A DNA stretch of 38,009 bases, taken from assembly GCA_045628105.1 (NCBI GenBank), contig JAZQOX010000010.1, positions 1-38,009 on the forward strand, read 5' to 3'. A program made the position numbers and the translations under genes. The notes under the pieces are model-generated. The model did not search any database. It saw nothing but the letters and a program-made list of their open reading frames with translations, and was not told the origin of the DNA. Source of the DNA: UMGS1781 sp045628105. Lineage in GTDB: Bacteria; Bacillota; Clostridia; TANB77; CAG-508. Below are positions 32,206 through 38,009 of this stretch, piece by piece (the first letter of the stretch is position 1; every line of letters begins with the position of its first letter).

Positions 32206-33864
32206 ATGGAAGAAATTAAAAAGAAGAAGCAAGTTTCTTTTATGAAAAATGTGCTTATCTTAATGATTGCACAAGTTTTAATAAAAGTACTTGGATTTAT
32301 ATATAGATTAGTAATAATAAACATTGATGGCTTTGGAGATATTGGAAATGGGTATTATGCGACTGGATATCAAATATATTCACTACTATTAACCTTATCA
32401 TCAGTTGGAATTCCAACTGTTATTTCAAAACTTGTTGCAGAAAGAGTAGCAATAGGAGATCATAAAGGGGCTCATAGAATATTTAAAACAGCATTAAAAA
32501 CATTTACAGCAATAGGTGTTATACTTTCATTTGTACTTTTTCTTGGAGCAGGTGCAATTGCGAAATATATTATAAATGTCGAAGGTGTCAAATACACTTT
32601 AATGGTGCTATCTCCAGCAATTATGTTTGTTGCTGCAGGGGCAGTTTTAAGAGGATATTTTGCTGGATTAGGTAATATGAAACCAACAAGTGTAACTCAA
32701 ACATTGGAACAACTTTTAAATTGTTTATTAACAATTACATTTGTATATGCATGTATTGGTAAAGATACTGCAATTATGGCAGCTGCAGGAAATTTATCAA
32801 GCACAGTTGCAATTATTATTGCATTTATATATATCATTTTTGTTTATGCAAAACAAAGAAAAGATATTTTAGAAGATTGTGATAATCAAACAGTTGAAAC
32901 AGAGATTAAAACTACAAAAGAAATTTTAAAAATTATATTTGCAATTTCAATTCCAATGACTTTAGGTTCATTAGTTGCAGAACTTAATGGAACAATTGAT
33001 ACAATAACAGTAAGTAATTGTGTTCAAAAAGCATTCTCAGGAATTTTATTCACAAAAGAAGCGTTAGAGGCAAAGGCAATGGAACTTTCAGGAATGGTTT
33101 CTAAAATTGATACAATAATACGTTTGCCACTTGCAGTTAATGCTGCATTCTGTACAGCATTGGTACCAGCGATTGCGGCATCACTTGCAAAAAAAGATGT
33201 TGATACAGCATCAAAAAGATTATCATTCTCATTTTTCTGCACAATAATCATAATTGCTCCATGTGCAGTAGGATTAGCTGTTTTAGCGGATCCAATTTTA
33301 AAAACAATTTATCCAAATTCTTCTGGAGGAGCATCAATTTTAGCAATAACAACAATATCAATGACTTTTGTAGCATTATGCTATGTTATTAATGGTGGAC
33401 TATATGGACTCGGAAAAACAAAAGTTCCAGCCATTTCATTGGCAATAGGGGCAGGTGTAAAAATTTGCCTTAATATAATTTTAGTAAGTAATCCTAAAAT
33501 AAATATTTTAGGATCACCAATAAGTTCTGTTATATGTCAGGCAATTAATTTTGCTATTTGCACATGGTACTTAACAAGACACGTAAAACTTAATATTTCA
33601 TTTAAAAATAATATATTAAAACCTGTATCTTCTGCATTAATAATGGGATGTGTAGCATTTGGAACACAAAAGGCATTAGTAAATTCTATTGGCATTGCAA
33701 AATCAACAATTGCTGCAATAATAGTTGGAGTAATAACATATGGAATTTTAATAATTGCAACAAAAACATTTGATAAAGATGACTGGAGTAGAGTTCCATT
33801 TGGAACAAAAATTTACAAAATTTTAGTTAAATTAAAAATTTATAAAGAAAGGGAAATTTCTTAA
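32206..33864 (+). CDS. Lipid-linked polysaccharide flippase, SpoVB/MurJ-like (MOP superfamily)
   Basis: 552 residues with about fourteen membrane helices. The N-terminal block F-M-K-N-V-L-I-L-M-I-A-Q-V-L-I-K-V-L-G-F and the Y-Q-I-Y-S-L-L-L-T-L-S-S-V-G-I-P segment are typical of the SpoVB-like branch of the MOP superfamily. It would flip lipid II or a related lipid-linked precursor, and SpoVB is needed for spore cortex synthesis. Whether this copy is the sporulation flippase or the general MurJ cannot be told from the sequence. It is first of a run with exoA and the AI-2E transporter, one base from the former. Confidence 0.88.
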   Translation: MEEIKKKKQVSFMKNVLILMIAQVLIKVLGFIYRLVIINIDGFGDIGNGYYATGYQIYSLLLTLSSVGIPTVISKLVAERVAIGDHKGAHRIFKTALKTFTAIGVILSFVLFLGAGAIAKYIINVEGVKYTLMVLSPAIMFVAAGAVLRGYFAGLGNMKPTSVTQTLEQLLNCLLTITFVYACIGKDTAIMAAAGNLSSTVAIIIAFIYIIFVYAKQRKDILEDCDNQTVETEIKTTKEILKIIFAISIPMTLGSLVAELNGTIDTITVSNCVQKAFSGILFTKEALEAKAMELSGMVSKIDTIIRLPLAVNAAFCTALVPAIAASLAKKDVDTASKRLSFSFFCTIIIIAPCAVGLAVLADPILKTIYPNSSGGASILAITTISMTFVALCYVINGGLYGLGKTKVPAISLAIGAGVKICLNIILVSNPKINILGSPISSVICQAINFAICTWYLTRHVKLNISFKNNILKPVSSALIMGCVAFGTQKALVNSIGIAKSTIAAIIVGVITYGILIIATKTFDKDDWSRVPFGTKIYKILVKLKIYKEREIS

Positions 33865-34626
33865 ATGAAGCTAATTTCATGGAATGTTAATGGACTTAGA
33901 GCGGTATATAAAAAAGGATTTTTGGATTTTTTTAATCAAATTAATGCAGATATTTTTTGTATACAAGAAACAAAAATGCAAGAAGGACAAATTGAATTGA
34001 ATTTAGAAGGCTATGAGCAATATTTTAATTATGCTGAAAGGAAAGGATATTCAGGTACAGCAATATTTACAAAAATAAAGCCAATAAATGTAACTTATGG
34101 AATAGGAAAAGAAGAACATGATAAAGAAGGAAGAGTTATTACATTAGAATTTAGCGACTTTTATTTAGTTGATTGCTATACTCCAAATTCAGGAAGAGAT
34201 TTAGCAAGACTTGAATATAGAATGACATGGGAAGATGCATTTAAAGATTATCTAAAAAAATTAGACAGTAAAAAAGCAGTAATTTTATGTGGAGATCTAA
34301 ATGTAGCACATAAAGAAATTGATTTAAAAAATCCAAAAACAAATAGAAAAAACGCTGGTTTTACAGATGAGGAACGCAATAAAATATCAAAACTTTTAGA
34401 TGATGGATTTATAGATTCATATAGATTACTATATCCAGATAAAGAAAATGCATATACATGGTGGTCATATATGGGAAATGCACGCGAGAAAAATGTAGGA
34501 TGGAGAATAGACTATTTTATTGTATCAGACAGACTAAAACAAAAGATTCAAGAAGCAAACATTTTCTGTGATATTTTAGGAAGTGATCATTGTCCAATAG
34601 GTCTTGATATAGGAGGAATAAAATGA
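33865..34626 (+). CDS. exoA: Exodeoxyribonuclease III / AP endonuclease
   Basis: 253 residues of the Xth/ExoA family. Motifs: S-W-N-V-N-G-L-R at the start, Q-E-T-K with the metal-binding Glu, Y-T-P-N-S-G, G-D-L-N-V-A-H with catalytic Asp and Asn, and G-S-D-H-C-P-I at the end with the catalytic Asp-His. It cuts DNA at abasic sites in base excision repair. The ATG directly follows the previous stop, and its own end overlaps the next gene by ATGA. Confidence 0.96.
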   Translation: MKLISWNVNGLRAVYKKGFLDFFNQINADIFCIQETKMQEGQIELNLEGYEQYFNYAERKGYSGTAIFTKIKPINVTYGIGKEEHDKEGRVITLEFSDFYLVDCYTPNSGRDLARLEYRMTWEDAFKDYLKKLDSKKAVILCGDLNVAHKEIDLKNPKTNRKNAGFTDEERNKISKLLDDGFIDSYRLLYPDKENAYTWWSYMGNAREKNVGWRIDYFIVSDRLKQKIQEANIFCDILGSDHCPIGLDIGGIK

Positions 34627-35759
34627 AAAATCAAAAAAAAGAAACCAAACTCATATTGTGGGTTGTTCTAATAATTGTAATAGGAATAGTCTATAAAGTT
34701 TTAGATAGCTTTACAGGAATAGGTGAATGGGTAAATGGATTTTTTAAAGTTTTAAAACCATTCTTATTAGCGGTACTTGTTGCATATTTACTTTACATTC
34801 CAAGTAGAAAAATAGAAAGCCTATATAAAAAAACAAAGATAAAATTCATTAATACTAGAGCCAGAGGACTTGCTGTTGCTACAACATATTTGTTAGCATT
34901 ATGTGTTATAATTTTAATAATCAATATTATTTTACCAACATTATCAGAAAGCATTCTTGATTTAGCAAATAATTTGCCAGGATATTATGAAAATGCTAAA
35001 AATTATGTAAATGATTTGCCAGATAATAATTTTATTAGCAAGGAAACAATACATAATGCTATTAAAAGCCTAAGTGAAATAGATATAGCTAAACTGCTAA
35101 ATGCTGACAACATAATGATGTATATTGAAAAAGCTATAGGTATTGCAAGCGGGTTATTTAATATTTTTGTTACTATTGTTGTTTCAGTTTATATCTTATT
35201 AGAAAGAGGACAAATATTAAAATTTGTAAAAAGATTAAATAGCTCAATATTTAGTGAAAAAAAATGTTTAACATTTAATAGATATTTTATTAAAGGAAAT
35301 GAAATATTTTTTAAGTATATTTCTAGCCAAGTATTAGATGCTATAGTAGTTGCAATAATAATGGCAGTTGCATTGACACTTATGAAAGTAAAATATGCAA
35401 TTTTGCTAGGATTTATTATAGGTTTATTCAACTTAATTCCATATTTTGGAGCAATTATTGCTGTAATTATTGCTGCACTAATAACAGTGTTTACAGGAGG
35501 AATCACACAAGCAATTTGGGCTGTTGTTGTTATGGTATTATTACAACAAATAGATGCAAACATTGTTAATCCTAAAATTGTTGGAGATGCGCTAGAAATG
35601 AGTAGAATTTTAATTGTTTTTAGTGTAACTCTTGGTGGAGCATACTTTGGTGTAATTGGAATGTTTTTAGGTGTTCCAATAATTGCTGTTATTAAAATGA
35701 TGATAGATGACTATATTGACAGAAATGAAAATAAAAGTATAGTTGAAAAAACAGAATAA
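34623..35759 (+). CDS. AI-2E family transporter (membrane permease)
   Basis: 378 residues, with about seven or eight membrane helices. The C-terminal N-L-I-P-Y-F-G-A-I-I-A and Q-Q-I-D-A-N-I-V-N-P-K-I-V-G motifs define the AI-2E (TqsA/YdiK/PerM) family. Members export autoinducer-2 or act as Na+/H+ or general exporters, so the substrate is open. The start overlaps exoA (ATGA) and there is no gap, so it is co-translated with it. Confidence 0.92.
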   Translation: MKNQKKETKLILWVVLIIVIGIVYKVLDSFTGIGEWVNGFFKVLKPFLLAVLVAYLLYIPSRKIESLYKKTKIKFINTRARGLAVATTYLLALCVIILIINIILPTLSESILDLANNLPGYYENAKNYVNDLPDNNFISKETIHNAIKSLSEIDIAKLLNADNIMMYIEKAIGIASGLFNIFVTIVVSVYILLERGQILKFVKRLNSSIFSEKKCLTFNRYFIKGNEIFFKYISSQVLDAIVVAIIMAVALTLMKVKYAILLGFIIGLFNLIPYFGAIIAVIIAALITVFTGGITQAIWAVVVMVLLQQIDANIVNPKIVGDALEMSRILIVFSVTLGGAYFGVIGMFLGVPIIAVIKMMIDDYIDRNENKSIVEKTE

Positions 35760-35762
35760 CAT

Positions 35763-35791
35763 TTGACATATTAATTTATTAAATATATAAT
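35763..35791 (+). promoter_or_regulatory. Promoter of the SH3-domain protein gene
   Basis: A full consensus: TTGACA at 35763-35768, a 17-base spacer and TATAAT at 35786-35791. A short leader with AAGGAGAG follows. Confidence 0.88.
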
Positions 35792-35816
35792 ACTTTCAAA
35801 GAAGGAGAGATTTATT

Positions 35817-36635
35817 ATGAAAAATTTGAAAAAAATCTCAATAACAACTTTGGGAACATTAAGCCTTTTGGGTACAATAGTATTTGCAAGTACAGGAACA
35901 GTAAGAGCTCCAAATGGATTAGTTTTAAGACAGCAAGCGAGTAAAACAGGAGCACCAATAACAACTTTACCAGATAAAGCAAGTGTTGAAGTTATTGAAG
36001 AAAATGGTGAATGGTATAAAGTAAAATACAATTCTCAAGAAGGATACGCTTTTGGTGAATATATAGATGTAAAAGAAGAAATTCCACCTAAAGAAAATAA
36101 CGAAAAAGAAAGTACACCGGTAAAAAATAAATTAAGGGTATATAATATTCCATTAATAACATCAACAGTAATTGATGAAATAGACACAACAGCAGAAATT
36201 AAAGTTGAAAAGGAAATTAAAAATTGGTCATATATTTCATCTGGAAATATTCAAGGATGGGTTAGAACATATGGACTTAACAATGAAATAAATGTACCAG
36301 AAGGAAACAATACTGCTCCAATAGAAGATAATAAAGTACCAGAACAAGAAGAAACAACTCAAACAAATTCAAATGCAGTAGAAGAACCTCAAAAACCTGC
36401 AGATAATTCAAACAGCGTGGAAACAGCAGTAGAGATAAGTGTGGGATATGTAAATGTTGATTTTGCAAATATAAGAAAGCAAGCATCAACAAATTCAGAA
36501 ATTGTTACAACCCTAACAAAAGGAACATCTTTTAAAATAAATGCAGAAACAGAAGAATGGTATAAAATTACATATACAAGCACAAAAAATGAAGTTTTTG
36601 AAGGATATATTTATAAAAACCTAGCATCTAAATAG
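35817..36635 (+). CDS. Secreted protein with bacterial SH3 (SH3b) domains
   Basis: 272 residues with a signal peptide (about 1-24, ending V-F-A-S). SH3b repeats lie at about 28-86 (V-R-A-P-N-G-L-V-L-R-Q-Q-A-S ... W-Y-K-V-K-Y), about 101-152 (a more divergent one, ending I-Q-G-W-V-R) and about 212-271 (V-N-V-D-F-A-N-I-R-K-Q-A-S ... W-Y-K-I-T-Y), with an acidic, Glu/Asn/Pro-rich linker at about 155-210. SH3b domains bind cell-wall peptides. No catalytic domain is attached, so it may be a wall-binding adaptor. It has a strong promoter and is followed immediately by comEC. Confidence 0.88.
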   Translation: MKNLKKISITTLGTLSLLGTIVFASTGTVRAPNGLVLRQQASKTGAPITTLPDKASVEVIEENGEWYKVKYNSQEGYAFGEYIDVKEEIPPKENNEKESTPVKNKLRVYNIPLITSTVIDEIDTTAEIKVEKEIKNWSYISSGNIQGWVRTYGLNNEINVPEGNNTAPIEDNKVPEQEETTQTNSNAVEEPQKPADNSNSVETAVEISVGYVNVDFANIRKQASTNSEIVTTLTKGTSFKINAETEEWYKITYTSTKNEVFEGYIYKNLASK

Positions 36636-36647
36636 AAGGTGATACTA

Positions 36648-38009
36648 ATAAAAAGACCAGCAGTAACCATATCAATCGGAGCAATATTTGGAATAATATA
36701 TGGGCTATACTTTATAAAAAGTATGGCCCTGAATATTACAATAATGTTATTATTAATTTTATTTTATTTATTTCAAGAAAAAATACTGCCTAAACTAAGC
36801 AAAACAGTATTTTTAATAATTTGCATTTCTACAATATTTTCAAATCTATATTTAAATTTTTTAAATCAAGAATATGAAAAAGTCTATAATCAATTTCCCG
36901 AAAAAGTGAATTTGGAAGCAACAATAATAAGCGAAGCAAAAGAAACAGAATATTATTATAGTTATAATATTAAGTATAAACATAAAACATTTATAATGTA
37001 TGTAAAAAAGAATAGCAATTTCAATATAAAATATGGTATGAAAGTAAGAATAGATGGAGAATATTCTGAGCCAGAAGATACCAGAAACTACAAAGGATTT
37101 AGCTATAAAAATTACTTAAAAACGAAAAAAATTTATGGTAGTATAAAAGTTAATAATATAGAAATTATTAAAGAAAATGATATAAATTTTATACTAAAAT
37201 ACTGTAATACAATAAAAAATAAAATTATTAATACAGCAAAAGAAATTTTACCAGAAGAAACAAATAGTTTACTTACCGGAATTTTAATTGGAGAAAAAAA
37301 GGATATATCAGACGAAATTAAAGAATTATTTAGTGAAAGCAGTTTATCGCATATTCTAGCAATTTCTGGCACACATATTACGTATATAATTCTTGGTGTT
37401 ACAATAATTTTAACACAGCTTAAAGTTTATAAAAAAACTAGAAATATTTTAACAATTTCAATCTTAATATTTTTTATGATAATAACCGGTTTTACAGCAT
37501 CTGTGGTAAGAGCATGTATAATGGCAATTATAATGATATTTGCAAAAATACTACATAGAAAACTAGATATCTTTTCATCGATTTCAATATCTCTTTTAAT
37601 TATTTTAATCTACAATCCATTTTCAATTATGGATATAGGGATTCAATTATCTTATTTAGGAACAATTGGCATTATTTATATTAATAAACCAATATGTAAT
37701 TTTTTAGAAAAATATATAAATAAAAAAATAGCAAAAATTTTATCAGTAACAATTTCTGCTCAAATTATGGTATTCCCAATAGAAGTATTAAATTTTAATA
37801 AAATATCTACATTATTTTTAATTTCAAATATTTTAGCTGTTCCGCTTACAGGAATAATTATTCTTTTAGGATTTTCAAATATATTTATAGCAATGATTTC
37901 AAGAAAAATAGGGAAATTTATAGCATTATTTTTAAATTTTTTTATAAAATGTCTTATTTATATCACAAAAATTATTTCAAATATTCCTTTTTCAAATTTT
38001 CTAGTGCCA
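36648..38009 (+). CDS. comEC: DNA-uptake channel ComEC/Rec2 (5' part, runs off the window)
   Basis: 454 codons are visible and remain open to the window end. An N-terminal segment with two membrane helices and a DUF4131-like beta domain (about to 195) is followed by the competence domain: L-L-T-G-I-L-I-G-E-K-K-D-I, F-S-E-S-S-L-S-H-I-L-A-I-S-G-T-H and further helices. ComEC moves single-stranded DNA across the membrane. No ATG is at the start: GAAGGTGAT at 36635-36643 is a strong ribosome binding site and is followed 4 bases later by ATA-AAA-AGA-CCA, exactly where homologues have Met-Lys-Arg-Pro. The alternative GTG at 36639 lies inside that binding site. Confidence 0.9.
   Translation, partial: MKRPAVTISIGAIFGIIYGLYFIKSMALNITIMLLLILFYLFQEKILPKLSKTVFLIICISTIFSNLYLNFLNQEYEKVYNQFPEKVNLEATIISEAKETEYYYSYNIKYKHKTFIMYVKKNSNFNIKYGMKVRIDGEYSEPEDTRNYKGFSYKNYLKTKKIYGSIKVNNIEIIKENDINFILKYCNTIKNKIINTAKEILPEETNSLLTGILIGEKKDISDEIKELFSESSLSHILAISGTHITYIILGVTIILTQLKVYKKTRNILTISILIFFMIITGFTASVVRACIMAIIMIFAKILHRKLDIFSSISISLLIILIYNPFSIMDIGIQLSYLGTIGIIYINKPICNFLEKYINKKIAKILSVTISAQIMVFPIEVLNFNKISTLFLISNILAVPLTGIIILLGFSNIFIAMISRKIGKFIALFLNFFIKCLIYITKIISNIPFSNFLVP

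Overview
The window is very AT-rich chromosomal DNA from a spore-forming, low-GC Gram-positive bacterium, most likely a clostridium. The evidence is sigH, a sleB-ypeB germination pair, an alpha/beta-type SASP, a SpoVB-like flippase, housekeeping promoters almost all of the form TTGNNN-N17-TATAAT, and strong AGGAGG ribosome binding sites. An uncultured gut clostridial lineage would fit, but the sequence alone cannot prove it.

Layout. 1-137 is the end of a possible SGNH hydrolase gene. 160-3519 holds an unknown gene and gyrA. 3520-4778 holds the gyrA terminator, a structured GC-richer inverted-repeat element, sigH and tRNA-Arg(CCU). 4779-7350 holds an Ig-like/NlpC-P60 wall hydrolase, tadA and a membrane protein. 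7400-10097 is the conserved SRP RNA-dnaX-ybaB-recR block. 10141-11824 is a minus-strand glycolipid glycosyltransferase plus a lipoprotein. 11888-14017 is sleB, ypeB and a SASP gene. 14142-26332 is a cell-wall polysaccharide locus: ABC exporter, three glycosyltransferases, UDP-GlcNAc 2-epimerase, TagA/WecG, an LTA-synthase-like phosphoglycerol transferase, GtrA, an O-antigen-ligase-like protein and WecA/TagO. 26393-29799 is a minus-strand mini type IV secretion locus (VirD4-, VirB2-, VirB6- and PrgI/VirB3-like) with no VirB4 or relaxase. 29953-31752 holds a DUF1858 protein and a DUF1846 protein. 31850-32091 is a tRNA Lys-Glu-Thr cluster. 32206 to the end holds a spoVB-like gene, exoA, an AI-2E family transporter, an SH3-domain protein and the 5' part of comEC.

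The outstanding observation concerns one codon. Reading every gene on both strands (about 11,700 codons by hand), I find only six in-phase CGG codons. At five of them (a glycosyltransferase, sleB, gtrA, and twice in virD4) the gene continues intact only if the first base of CGG is skipped and the next triplet, always GGN (Gly), is read in the +1 frame. Each time the restored Gly sits in a sensible or conserved context. Everywhere else CGG is avoided, although CGT, CGC and CGA are used. The sixth CGG, gyrA codon 165, is read without a shift and lies where the family normally has a conserved Pro. This suggests CGG has no normal Arg decoder in this organism and acts as a +1 frameshift signal, or that CGGN is read as a four-base Gly codon. 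Random indels or decay would not explain the shared base, codon phase and coding strand.

Other points of interest are a perfect 9-bp dyad on the promoter of the NlpC/P60 gene, a perfect 11-bp inverted repeat bracketing the promoter of the tagA/wecG gene, an apparent ATA start for comEC, a slippery A7 heptamer in dnaX, and a quinolone-relevant Ala in GyrA.
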